Positions 1 to 6,532 of a DNA stretch of 13,687 nucleotides are shown in pieces. The DNA is from an uncultured Acidimicrobiia bacterium. GTDB taxonomy: Bacteria > Actinomycetota > Acidimicrobiia > IMCC26256 > CALEDW01. Within the stretch, counting starts at the first letter, position 1; every line of letters starts with the position of its first letter. Location: positions 1-13,687 of the forward strand of contig CALEDW010000211.1 in assembly GCA_937949585.1 (NCBI GenBank). The letters are read 5' to 3'. The notes beneath the pieces were generated by a model. That model was not told where the DNA came from. It did no database searches and saw only the letters and a program-made list of their open reading frames with translations. The translations under genes were made by a program, and so were the position numbers.

Positions 1-1
1 G

Positions 2-1339
2 CGGTTCCTGCGCCTCGGCGCCACCGGGGCGGGGACGCTGGCCGCCGGGGCAGCCCTGGGCGGGCTCCCGGGCGCCCTGCAGGCATGGGCCGGCCCGCCG
101 CTCGGGCCCACCGACGGGGTGCTCGTCGTCGTCATGCTCGCCGGCGGCAACGACGGGTTGAACACGGTGATCCCCCGGTCCTCGGCGCGCTACCGGGACC
201 TGCGCCGCCGGGTCGCCGTCCCCGGGGAGCAGATCCTCCCCCTCACCGCCGGCGTCGGCCTGCACCCGTCGCTGACCCGCCTCGCGGCCCGGTACCGCCG
301 CGGGGAGGTCGCGATCGTCGACGGCGTCGGCGCCGTGCCCTCCGACCTCAGCCACTTCACGTCGATGACCACCTGGATGTCGGGCTGGGCCGGTGCCCCG
401 CCGGCCGGCGGGCCCACCGGGTGGCTCGGCCGCTTCCTCGACACCCTCCCCGGTGCCGACCAGGACGCCCTGTGCGCCGCGGTGATCGGCTCGTCCGTGC
501 CGCTCACCTTCGTGGGAGCCCGCGTCCGGGCCTCCGGGTTGCCCGTCGACCTGTCCTCGGCGTTCGGCGTGGACCGACGTCGCTGGGAAGACGCCCGCCT
601 GTTCGACGCCTACGCCGCGCTCGGAACGGCCCCGACCGGTCTGGGACCCTGGGGGGACCGGATCGCCCGGACCGGGACCGAGGCCATGGACCTGTCCCGG
701 CGGTTGAAGCCCGCCTACCGGGGAGTCCGCCCCGAGGGGCGCCTCCGCGGCCGGCTCGAGCTGTGCGCCCGACTCGTCAACGCGGACCTGGGGATCCGGG
801 TCCTCGGCACCGCACTCGGCGGGTTCGACACCCACGCCGCGCAACCGGCCGTGCACGCGGCCCTGCTCGCCGAGCTCGACCAGGCCGTCGAGGCCTTCTT
901 CGCCGCGCTCGACCCGGCCCGGCGGCTGCGGGTCACGCTCATGACCTTCTCCGAGTTCGGACGCCGGCCCGCCGACAACGACACGGGGGGAACCGACCAC
1001 GGCACCGCCGCGCCGATGTTCCTCGTGGGCGCCCGGGTCCGGGCCGGGCTCCACGGGGCACCGCCGGACCTGGCTCGCCTCGACCGGGACGGGAACCTGC
1101 CGGTCGCCCTGGAGTTCCGGCGGGTCTATGCCTCGATCCTCGAACAGTGGTTCCGCACCGATCCCGCCCCGGTGATCGGTGCCCGGCTCGCGACCCTGCC
1201 GCTGCTGCACCCCCCGGGCGGCGACGTGCGCGCCGGCCCGGCCCCCCCGCTGGCGCCCGGACCGCGCGCACCGTCTGGGCCGCTGCCGCCCGGGCTCTGG
1301 GCCCCCCGGCTCAGCGCGACCGGGGCCACGGCCCCATGA
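2..1339 (+). CDS. DUF1501 family Tat-exported protein (5' end missing)
   Basis: The frame is open from the left edge to TGA at 1337-1339 and shows 445 residues; the start codon lies outside the window. The first residues read RFLRLGATGAGTLAAGAALG, which is the end of a twin-arginine signal peptide, so the product is probably exported folded. Mature-protein motifs fit DUF1501: MLAGGNDGLNTVIP near residue 45, LGGFDTHAAQ in the middle, then TFSEFGRR and GGTDHGTAAPMFLVG toward the C-terminus. DUF1501 proteins are distantly related to the alkaline phosphatase/sulfatase fold and are often encoded beside a DUF1800 gene, which could lie upstream off the window. The C-terminal 40 residues are rich in Pro, Gly and Ala. 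The 3' end overlaps the convergent small gene by 29 bp. The substrate is unknown. Confidence 0.9.
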   Translation, partial: RFLRLGATGAGTLAAGAALGGLPGALQAWAGPPLGPTDGVLVVVMLAGGNDGLNTVIPRSSARYRDLRRRVAVPGEQILPLTAGVGLHPSLTRLAARYRRGEVAIVDGVGAVPSDLSHFTSMTTWMSGWAGAPPAGGPTGWLGRFLDTLPGADQDALCAAVIGSSVPLTFVGARVRASGLPVDLSSAFGVDRRRWEDARLFDAYAALGTAPTGLGPWGDRIARTGTEAMDLSRRLKPAYRGVRPEGRLRGRLELCARLVNADLGIRVLGTALGGFDTHAAQPAVHAALLAELDQAVEAFFAALDPARRLRVTLMTFSEFGRRPADNDTGGTDHGTAAPMFLVGARVRAGLHGAPPDLARLDRDGNLPVALEFRRVYASILEQWFRTDPAPVIGARLATLPLLHPPGGDVRAGPAPPLAPGPRAPSGPLPPGLWAPRLSATGATAP

Positions 1340-1643
1340 ACCGGCCCTGCGGTCGGGCGTGCGCGTGGTAGTGGCCGGGGATGTTGCGCATCCGGTCGTC
1401 GATCCAGAACCCGCCGCCGAAGCGGTCTCGCACCACCTGCCCCAGCACGGCGTGCAGGTGGTCGCGCACCGTCGGCGGTGGCGCCGGATGGTGGCGCCGC
1501 CACACCACCATCGGCACCGCGCAGATCTCGCACTCGGCCACCCAGCAGCACTCGTCCTCGTGGTACCAGGGCGTGATGCGCGCCGCCGTGCACAGGTCGC
1601 AGGCCGGGTCGCGGCCCTGGTGGTCGCCCCGGTCGTCGGTCAT
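1311..1643 (-). CDS. Small Cys/His-rich protein, divergent HIT-like, coupled to trpA
   Basis: A 110-residue protein. Its ATG (1643-1641) overlaps the trpA TGA as ATGA, so translation is probably coupled to trpA; no Shine-Dalgarno is evident. Visible features are CDLC (Cys15, Cys18), a second Cys cluster (Cys32, Cys33, Cys38, Cys41), the segment VPMVVWRRHH (43-52), then an Asn (87) followed by HYHAHARP at 91-98. The last fits the H-x-H-x-H-x-x histidine-triad pattern, and the order (N-terminal CxxC, central helix region, Asn, triad) resembles HIT nucleotide hydrolases in short form. The triad's central His93 would be the catalytic residue if the assignment holds. Overall similarity to classical HIT proteins is low, so this is motif-level inference; a zinc-binding protein of another type is possible. 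It is the last gene of the trp operon, in the place where many Actinobacteria have lgt. That it is a real gene is much surer than its function. Confidence 0.75.
   Translation of the reverse strand: MTDDRGDHQGRDPACDLCTAARITPWYHEDECCWVAECEICAVPMVVWRRHHPAPPPTVRDHLHAVLGQVVRDRFGGGFWIDDRMRNIPGHYHAHARPQGRFMGPWPRSR
1322..1335. terminator. Possible weak GC hairpin between two convergent stop codons
   Basis: GGGGC at 1322-1326 and GCCCC at 1331-1335 can form a 5-bp stem with a 4-nt loop. The hairpin lies inside the 29-bp tail-to-tail overlap of the DUF1501 gene and the minus-strand operon. Neither side has a T tract, and such short GC palindromes are common by chance at this composition, so this is a weak candidate. 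Confidence 0.2.
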
Positions 1644-2413
1644 GCCCGGTCGAGCGCGTCGCGCAGCTCCGCCACGAACGACGCGGCGTCGTCGGGACCG
1701 CCGCCGTCGAGCAACCGCCGGACCAGCGCCGAACCGACGATGACGCCGTCGGCGGCGCCGGCCGCCTCGACCGCCTGGGCCGGTGTGGAGATCCCGACGC
1801 CGAGCAGCACCGGGCGGTCGGTCACCGCCTTGCAGCGCCGGCCCATCTCGGTCGCCTCCGCCGCCAGCCGGTCCCGCTCGCCGGTGACCCCCAGCAGCGC
1901 CACGCCGTACACGAACCCGCGGGCCCGCTCGCAGATCGCCCGCAGCCGGTCCTCCGGGGTGGTGGGCGCGGCGAGCAGCACGGTCTCCAGGCCGGCGGCG
2001 TCGGCGGCGTCCGCCCAACCGTCGAGCTCGTCGAGCGGCAGGTCGGGGACGATCGCCCCGTCGACGCCGGCCTGGGCCAGGCGCGAGGCGAAGCGCACGT
2101 GCCCGGCCCGCAGCACCGGGTTGTAGTAGGTCATCACCACCAGCGGGATCCCCGGGTCGAGCCGGGCCAGGGCGTCCACGATCCCCAGCGGCGTCGCGCC
2201 GAGCTCCAGCGCCCGCTGGGAGGCCTCCTGGATCGTCCGCCCGTCCATGACCGGATCGGAGAACGGGATCCCGACCTCCACCGCGTCGGCACCGGCGTCG
2301 GCCACGGCCCGAACCACGTCGCACCACGCCGCGCCGAGCCCGCCGGTGACGTAGGGCACCAGCAGCCGCCGCCCCTCGGCCCGGCGTGCCCGCAGGTGCG
2401 CCTCCAGCCTCAC
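1640..2413 (-). CDS. trpA: Tryptophan synthase alpha subunit
   Basis: This 257-residue TIM-barrel subunit cleaves indole-3-glycerol phosphate to indole and glyceraldehyde-3-phosphate and passes indole to TrpB. The catalytic pair is visible as Glu46 in VEVGIPFSDP and Asp57 in DPVMDG. Downstream are MTYYNPVL, the VPDLPLDE segment, GFVYGVALLGVTG for the mobile loop-6 region, and the phosphate-binding VGVGIST and GVIVGSALV. One variation is DGRTIQ where most homologues have DGPxIQ. The length is typical (about 260). I chose the GTG at 2413-2411: it overlaps the trpB stop as GTGA and the protein begins just before the conserved first helix. Only a weak G-rich Shine-Dalgarno precedes it, so coupling to trpB is likely. 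Its own stop overlaps the start of the small HIT-like gene. Confidence 0.97.
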   Translation of the reverse strand: MRLEAHLRARRAEGRRLLVPYVTGGLGAAWCDVVRAVADAGADAVEVGIPFSDPVMDGRTIQEASQRALELGATPLGIVDALARLDPGIPLVVMTYYNPVLRAGHVRFASRLAQAGVDGAIVPDLPLDELDGWADAADAAGLETVLLAAPTTPEDRLRAICERARGFVYGVALLGVTGERDRLAAEATEMGRRCKAVTDRPVLLGVGISTPAQAVEAAGAADGVIVGSALVRRLLDGGGPDDAASFVAELRDALDRA

Positions 2414-3648
2414 GGCGCCACCCCGTCCCCGACCCGCTCGGCCACCTGCGCGGCATCTTTGTCGCCGCGGCCCGAGAGGGTGACCAGCACCGTGGCCCCC
2501 GCCGGGACGGCACCGCCGGCCTCGCGGGCCAGCCAGCCGATCGCGTGCGCCGCCTCCAGGGCCGGCACGATCCCCTCGGTGGCGCTGAGGAGCCGGAACC
2601 CGGCCAGCGCGTCCTCGTCGGTGGCGGCCACGTACTCGACCCGGCCCGCCGCCGCCAGCGCGGCGTGCTCGGGCCCGACCCCGGGGTAGTCGAGCCCGGC
2701 GCTGATCGAGTGCGCCTCCCGGATCTGACCGTGCTCGTCCTGCAGGTACAGCGACCGGGCCCCGTGCAGCACCCCCGGGACCCCCCGGGCGACGGAGGCG
2801 CCGTGGCGCCCCGTCTCCAAGCCCAGCCCGGCGGCCTCCACCCCCACCAGCCGGGTCGGCGTCTCCAGGAACGCGCTGAACGTCCCGATGGCGTTCGAAC
2901 CCCCGCCGACGCAGGCGACCACGACGTCCGGGTCGCCGCCGAGCAGGGCCGCGCACTGACCCCGCGCCTCGTCGCCGACCACCCGTTGCAACTCCCGCAC
3001 CATCCACGGGTAGGGGTGCGGTCCGACCACCGACCCGATGCAGTAGTGCGTGTCGGTGACGGTGGCCACCCAGTCCCGCATCGCCTCGTTGATGGCGTCC
3101 TTCAAGGTCGCCGATCCGCCCTCGACCGCGACGACCCGGGCCCCGAGCAGCCGCATCCGGAACACGTTGAGCGCCTGGCGTTCCACGTCGACCGCGCCCA
3201 TGAAGACGGTGCACTCGAACCCGAACAGCGCGGCGGCCGTCGCGGTGGCCACCCCGTGCTGGCCGGCACCCGTCTCGGCGATGAGGCGACGTTTGCCCAT
3301 GCGGCGGGTGAGCAGCGCCTGCCCGAGCACGTTGTTGATCTTGTGCGAGCCGGTGTGGGTGAGGTCCTCACGCTTCAGCAGCACCCGCACCCCGAGCCGG
3401 TCGGAGAGCCGCCGACACTCGGTGAGCGGGGTCGGGCGCCCGGCGTACCCGGCGAGGAGCCCCGCCAGCTCGGCCCGGAACGCGTCGTCCACCCAGGCGG
3501 CCCGGAACTCCCGCTCGAGCTCGTCGAGCGCGGCCACCAGCGTCTCGGGCACGAAGCGGCCCCCGAACCCGGCGAAGCGGCCGCGGGGCGCCGGTTCGGG
3601 GCCCGGCGGGCCCAGCACGACGCCGGCACGACGAGAGGGGTCATCCAT
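2410..3648 (-). CDS. trpB: Tryptophan synthase beta subunit (canonical TrpB1)
   Basis: A 412-residue PLP enzyme that condenses indole with L-serine to give tryptophan, in complex with TrpA. GRFAGFGGRFVPETL marks the TrpB N-terminus. HTGSHKINN contains the PLP-forming lysine (Lys103), ETGAGQHGVA carries the catalytic Glu, and the PLP phosphate loop is GGGSNAIG. The C-terminal SGRGDKD is the usual TrpB ending. It belongs to the canonical TrpB1 class, unlike the TrpB-like protein encoded two genes upstream. The ATG at 3648-3646 overlaps the trpF stop by 8 nt, and the stop overlaps the trpA GTG. An ATG at 3644 is out of frame. The direct pairing with trpA indicates that this copy is the tryptophan synthase partner. 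Confidence 0.97.
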   Translation of the reverse strand: MDDPSRRAGVVLGPPGPEPAPRGRFAGFGGRFVPETLVAALDELEREFRAAWVDDAFRAELAGLLAGYAGRPTPLTECRRLSDRLGVRVLLKREDLTHTGSHKINNVLGQALLTRRMGKRRLIAETGAGQHGVATATAAALFGFECTVFMGAVDVERQALNVFRMRLLGARVVAVEGGSATLKDAINEAMRDWVATVTDTHYCIGSVVGPHPYPWMVRELQRVVGDEARGQCAALLGGDPDVVVACVGGGSNAIGTFSAFLETPTRLVGVEAAGLGLETGRHGASVARGVPGVLHGARSLYLQDEHGQIREAHSISAGLDYPGVGPEHAALAAAGRVEYVAATDEDALAGFRLLSATEGIVPALEAAHAIGWLAREAGGAVPAGATVLVTLSGRGDKDAAQVAERVGDGVAP

Positions 3649-4330
3649 CGGCCAGCTCGTCCAGCTCCCAGTCGTAGGGGCGCATCGGTCCCGACGGTGG
3701 CCGGTCGTCTTCGTCGGCGACGGCCGTCCCCGCCCGGCGGGCCTCGGCGACGAACCGGCGCAGCTTACGGGGATCCTTGCGGCCCGGGGTGACCTCCACC
3801 CCGCTGGCCACGTCGACCCCCCAGGGCCGCACCCGGGCGATCGCCGCCGCGACGTTCTCGTGGGTGAGCCCCCCGGCCAGCATGAGTCGCACCCCTCCGG
3901 GGACACCCTCGGCGAGCGACCAGTTGAAGACGCGTCCCGAACCGGGGTCGGCCGAATCGACGAGCACCACGTCGGCAGGCCCGTTCGCGGCACTGGCCAG
4001 CGCCGGGTCGCCGGCTGCGAACGCCTGGATCACGAACGGCACCCGGCGCCGCACCCACCGCACCTCCGAGAGGGGTTCCCGGCCGTGGAGCTGCGCACCG
4101 GTCAGCCCGAGGCGGTGGACGAGCTCCACCACCCGTTCGGGGCGTTCGTCCCGGAAGACGCCGACGCTCACCGTGCCCGGCGGGAGCCGTCGCAGGATGT
4201 CGCGCACGTCGTCGGGGCGGACCTGCCGGCGACTGCCCGGGGCGAACACGAACCCGAGTGCGTCGGCCCCCAGCGCCACCGCGAGGAGGGCGTCCTCCTC
4301 GTTGGTGATCCCGCAGATCTTCACGAACAC
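3641..4330 (-). CDS. trpF: Phosphoribosylanthranilate isomerase
   Basis: A 229-residue (beta/alpha)8 isomerase converting N-(5'-phosphoribosyl)anthranilate to the 1-deoxyribulose form, the step before TrpC. The start FVKICGIT carries the catalytic Cys6, and the second catalytic residue is Asp125 in VLVDSADPGSG. GAQLHG, LAGGLTHENV and VDVASGVEVTPGRKD are also diagnostic, the last two around the phosphate site. The start is GTG at 4330-4328, placing KICG four residues in as in other family members. After the usual ending (KLRRFVAEAR) there is a tail of roughly 30 residues, acidic and Pro-containing, that overlaps trpB by 8 nt. No clear Shine-Dalgarno is visible, but a TANNNT hexamer lies 8 nt upstream. 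Many Actinobacteria lack trpF because the HisA paralogue PriA does both reactions, so its presence is informative. Confidence 0.95.
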   Translation of the reverse strand: MFVKICGITNEEDALLAVALGADALGFVFAPGSRRQVRPDDVRDILRRLPPGTVSVGVFRDERPERVVELVHRLGLTGAQLHGREPLSEVRWVRRRVPFVIQAFAAGDPALASAANGPADVVLVDSADPGSGRVFNWSLAEGVPGGVRLMLAGGLTHENVAAAIARVRPWGVDVASGVEVTPGRKDPRKLRRFVAEARRAGTAVADEDDRPPSGPMRPYDWELDELADG

Positions 4331-4337
4331 GCGCCGC

Positions 4338-4349
4338 GACGGTACCGTC
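4338..4349 (-). promoter_or_regulatory. 12-bp perfect palindrome with a possible internal promoter for trpF
   Basis: GACGGTACCGTC is a perfect inverted repeat in the 63-bp trpB2-trpF gap, the longest gap in the window. Read on the minus strand it contains TACCGT (4344 to 4339), a TANNNT -10 match followed by 8 nt and the trpF GTG, the geometry expected for a leaderless internal transcript. No -35 was recognised. The symmetry could instead reflect an operator or chance. Confidence 0.3.
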
Positions 4350-4393
4350 CCGCCCCGGCACCCGCAGGAATGCCGCGCCGGCTCGGGCCGGGC

Positions 4394-5650
4394 TCAGGCG
4401 TCGACCAGGCGACCGTGGAGGTAGTCGTCGTAGGCGGCGAGGTCGAGGAACCCGTGGCCGCAGAAGTTGAAGAGGAGCACCCGCTCCTCCCCCAGCTCCT
4501 TGGCGGCCAGCGCCTCGTCGATCACCGCCCGGATCACGTGGCCGGCCTCGGGGGCGGGGAGCTTGCCCTCGGTGTTGGCGAACTGCACCGCGGCCTCGAA
4601 CGTCTTGCCCTGCGGGTAGGCCACCGCCTCCATGCGCCCGGCGTGCACCAACGCCGAGATGATCGGGGCGTCGCCGTGGTAGCGGAGCCCGCCGGCATGG
4701 ATCGCCGGCGGTACGAAGTCGTGCCCGAGGGTGTACATCGGCAGCAGCGGGGTCATGCCGGCGGTGTCGCCGAAGTCGTACTCGAAGCGCCCGGCCGTGA
4801 GGGTCGGGCACGAGGCCGGTTCGGCGGCCACCAGTCGCACCGACGAGTCGGTGACCCAGGGGAGGGCGATCCCGCCGAGGTTCGATCCCCCGCCGCAGCA
4901 CCCCAGGACCACGTCGGGCCCGTCGCTCTCCCCGGCCAGTTCGAGCTGGGCCTTGGCCTCGAGCCCGATGATCGTCTGGTGCAACAGCACGTGGTTCAGC
5001 ACCGAGCCGAGCGCGTAGTGGGTGTCGTCGCGGCCGGCGGCGTCGCGCACCGCGTCGGAGATCGCCAGGCCCAGCGATCCGGGGTGGCCGGGATCGTCGA
5101 TCGGGGACGCCACGACCTCGCTCCCCCAGGTCTCCATGATCACCCGGCGGTACGGCTTCTGGTCGTAGGACGCCCGCACCATGTAGACCTTGCAGTCGAG
5201 GCCGAAGCGGGTGCAGGCGAAGCTGAGCGCGGTGCCCCACTGTCCGGCGCCGGTCTCGGTGGTGAGGCGGCGCACCCCCTCCGCGGCGTTGTAGTAGGCC
5301 TGCGGGACGGCGGTGTTCGGCTTGTGGGACCCGGCCGGCGAGCCCGACTCGTCCTTGTAGTAGATCCGGGCGGGCGTGCCGAGCGCCTCCTCCAGGGCCC
5401 GGGCCCGCACCAGCGGGGTCGGCCGCCAGAGGCGCAGCACGTCGAGCACCGGGCCGGGGATGTCGATCCAGCGTTCGGCGGCCACCTCTTGGGCGATCAG
5501 CGCGCCGGGGAACAGCGGCGCAAGGTCGTCGGGGCCCACCGGTTCCCGGGTCGCCGGGTGCAGCGGCGGCTGCAGCGGCTCCGGCAGGTCCGGGGTGACG
5601 TTGTACCAGGCGGTGGGGATCTGGTCCTCGGGGAGGTGGAAACGGGTCAC
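4394..5650 (-). CDS. TrpB-like PLP-dependent enzyme (TrpB2 class)
   Basis: A 418-residue fold-type II PLP enzyme of the TrpB2 (tryptophan synthase beta-like) family, distinct from canonical TrpB. Hallmarks are the N-terminus FHLPEDQIPTAWYNV and DLPEPLQPPLHP, ALIAQEV with ERWIDIP, LWRPTPL, then AGSHKPNT with the PLP lysine (Lys110), TETGAGQWG (Glu132), VYMVRASYDQKPYRR, the phosphate loop GGGSN (253-257), and YDFGDTAGMTPLLPMYTLGHDF. Family members condense serine with indole; in some archaea this is the only beta subunit, and elsewhere a role in indole rescue has been proposed. All key residues seem present, so nothing marks it as a degenerate copy. The start is GTG at 5650, with GGAGGG 7 nt upstream. 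It sits 40 bp downstream of trpC and 63 bp upstream of trpF. It could partner TrpA or work alone on free indole; the sequence cannot decide. Confidence 0.95.
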   Translation of the reverse strand: MTRFHLPEDQIPTAWYNVTPDLPEPLQPPLHPATREPVGPDDLAPLFPGALIAQEVAAERWIDIPGPVLDVLRLWRPTPLVRARALEEALGTPARIYYKDESGSPAGSHKPNTAVPQAYYNAAEGVRRLTTETGAGQWGTALSFACTRFGLDCKVYMVRASYDQKPYRRVIMETWGSEVVASPIDDPGHPGSLGLAISDAVRDAAGRDDTHYALGSVLNHVLLHQTIIGLEAKAQLELAGESDGPDVVLGCCGGGSNLGGIALPWVTDSSVRLVAAEPASCPTLTAGRFEYDFGDTAGMTPLLPMYTLGHDFVPPAIHAGGLRYHGDAPIISALVHAGRMEAVAYPQGKTFEAAVQFANTEGKLPAPEAGHVIRAVIDEALAAKELGEERVLLFNFCGHGFLDLAAYDDYLHGRLVDA

Positions 5651-5657
5651 GGCGCGT

Positions 5658-5663
5658 CCCTCC
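5658..5663 (-). promoter_or_regulatory. Ribosome binding site of the TrpB2 gene
   Basis: Minus-strand GGAGGG lies 7 nt upstream of the GTG at 5650. It is the clearest Shine-Dalgarno in the trpC-trpA operon and supports that start. Most other genes of the operon rely on overlapping stop/start codons or have no obvious site. Confidence 0.6.
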
Positions 5664-5690
5664 GGTCGGGTCTGCCGGCGTCGGCGCGCA

Positions 5691-6506
5691 TCATGCCCCC
5701 CGCCGTCGCCGGCCGTCGACCGGACCGACCCGCAGGCGGGACACGAGTCCGGCCGGGTCGTCGCTGCGGACGAGGGCCTCCCCCACCAGCACCGCGTCGT
5801 AGCCGGCGTCGGCGAGCCGGCGGGCGTCGTCGGGGGTGCGCACGGCGCTCTCCGCCACCGCCACCACCTCCGGCGGGATCGCGGCTGCGGCCCGCACGAC
5901 CCCGTCGAGATCCTCCCGGAACGTCGTGAGGTCGCGTGCGTTCACGCCCACCAGCGTGGCACCCAGACGGAGCGCGCGCTCCACCTCGCCCGGGGTGTGC
6001 GCCTCCACGAGCACGCCGAGGCCGAGCTCGGCCCCCAGGGCGAGCAGGTCGGCCACCAGCGCGTCGTCGCCCAGCGCGGCGAGGATCAGCAGCAGGGCGT
6101 CGGCCCCGATCGCCCGGGTCTCATAGACCTGCACCGCGTCGATGACGAAGTCCTTGCGCAGCACGGGCAGGCCCACCGCGCCGCGGGCACGGGTGAGGTC
6201 CTGCACCGAGCCGCCGAAGAACGGACCGTCGGTGAGCACCGACAGCGCCGCGGCGCCACCGGCCTCGTACGCCGCCGCCCAGGCCGCCGGGTCGAGGTCG
6301 GCGGCGAGCACGCCCTTCGAGGGGGAGCGCCGCTTGAGCTCCGCGATCACCGCCAGCCGACCGTCCGGGTCGCGCAACCCGGCGGCGAACGGTCGGGGCC
6401 GCGGGGCGGCCAGCGCCCGGTCGCGCAGCAGCGATGCCGTCTGCGGCCGGTGGAGGATCGTCACCTCGTCGCGCTTGGCGGCGAGGATCCGGTCGAGCAC
6501 GTTCAC
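5691..6506 (-). CDS. trpC: Indole-3-glycerol phosphate synthase
   Basis: A 271-residue TIM-barrel enzyme that closes the indole ring of 1-(o-carboxyphenylamino)-1-deoxyribulose-5-phosphate with loss of CO2 and water. The family's active-site set is complete: Glu56 and Lys58 in IAELKRRSPSKG, Lys118 in LRKDF, Glu168 in VEAH, Asn189 in VNARDL, and Glu219/Ser220 in VAESAV. The N-terminus MNVLDRILAAKRDEV is typical of bacterial TrpC. The start is GTG at 6506-6504, only 26 bp from the divergent GH1 gene's ATG. No Shine-Dalgarno is seen, but a TAGACT hexamer 9 nt upstream would give a near-leaderless mRNA. It is the first gene of the six-gene operon. It is a single-function enzyme, with trpF separate two genes downstream. 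Confidence 0.97.
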   Translation of the reverse strand: MNVLDRILAAKRDEVTILHRPQTASLLRDRALAAPRPRPFAAGLRDPDGRLAVIAELKRRSPSKGVLAADLDPAAWAAAYEAGGAAALSVLTDGPFFGGSVQDLTRARGAVGLPVLRKDFVIDAVQVYETRAIGADALLLILAALGDDALVADLLALGAELGLGVLVEAHTPGEVERALRLGATLVGVNARDLTTFREDLDGVVRAAAAIPPEVVAVAESAVRTPDDARRLADAGYDAVLVGEALVRSDDPAGLVSRLRVGPVDGRRRRGA

Positions 6507-6515
6507 CCCGGAGGG

Positions 6516-6525
6516 AGTCTAGGGT
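6516..6525. promoter_or_regulatory. Overlapping divergent -10 elements of trpC and the GH1 gene
   Basis: Within AGTCTAGGGT there are two TANNNT hexamers on opposite strands sharing one TA step. TAGGGT (6520-6525, +) ends 7 nt before the GH1 ATG at 6533. TAGACT (6521 to 6516, -) ends 9 nt before the trpC GTG at 6506. Both distances fit transcription starting at or within a few bases of the start codon, as in leaderless actinobacterial mRNAs. No convincing -35 hexamers were found. GGAGGG at 6510-6515 is 17 nt from the ATG, too far to be a usual Shine-Dalgarno. This is inferred from motif and geometry only. Confidence 0.5.
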
Positions 6526-6532
6526 GGCCCGT

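Noticed and set aside
85..1371. A 428-codon + strand frame overlapping the DUF1501 gene
   Set aside because: It is Arg/Pro/Gly low complexity in a different frame from the DUF1501 coding sequence, which carries clear family motifs. It is a GC-driven shadow.
3050..5929. A 959-codon open frame on the + strand
   Set aside because: It is antisense to trpB, trpF, the TrpB2 gene and part of trpC, all with intact motifs. Its translation is low-complexity Arg/Ala/Ser/Pro-rich with no recognisable domain.
6434..6532. N-terminal extension of the GH1 gene to the ATG at 6434
   Set aside because: It would lie antisense within trpC. The residues are Arg/Ser-rich and not GH1-like, and the family's N-terminus begins right after ATG 6533.
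6507..6532. A trp leader peptide, T-box or attenuator in front of trpC
   Set aside because: Only 26 bp separate trpC from the divergent gene, too short for a leader ORF with alternative hairpins. hisI-trpE also shows no leader.
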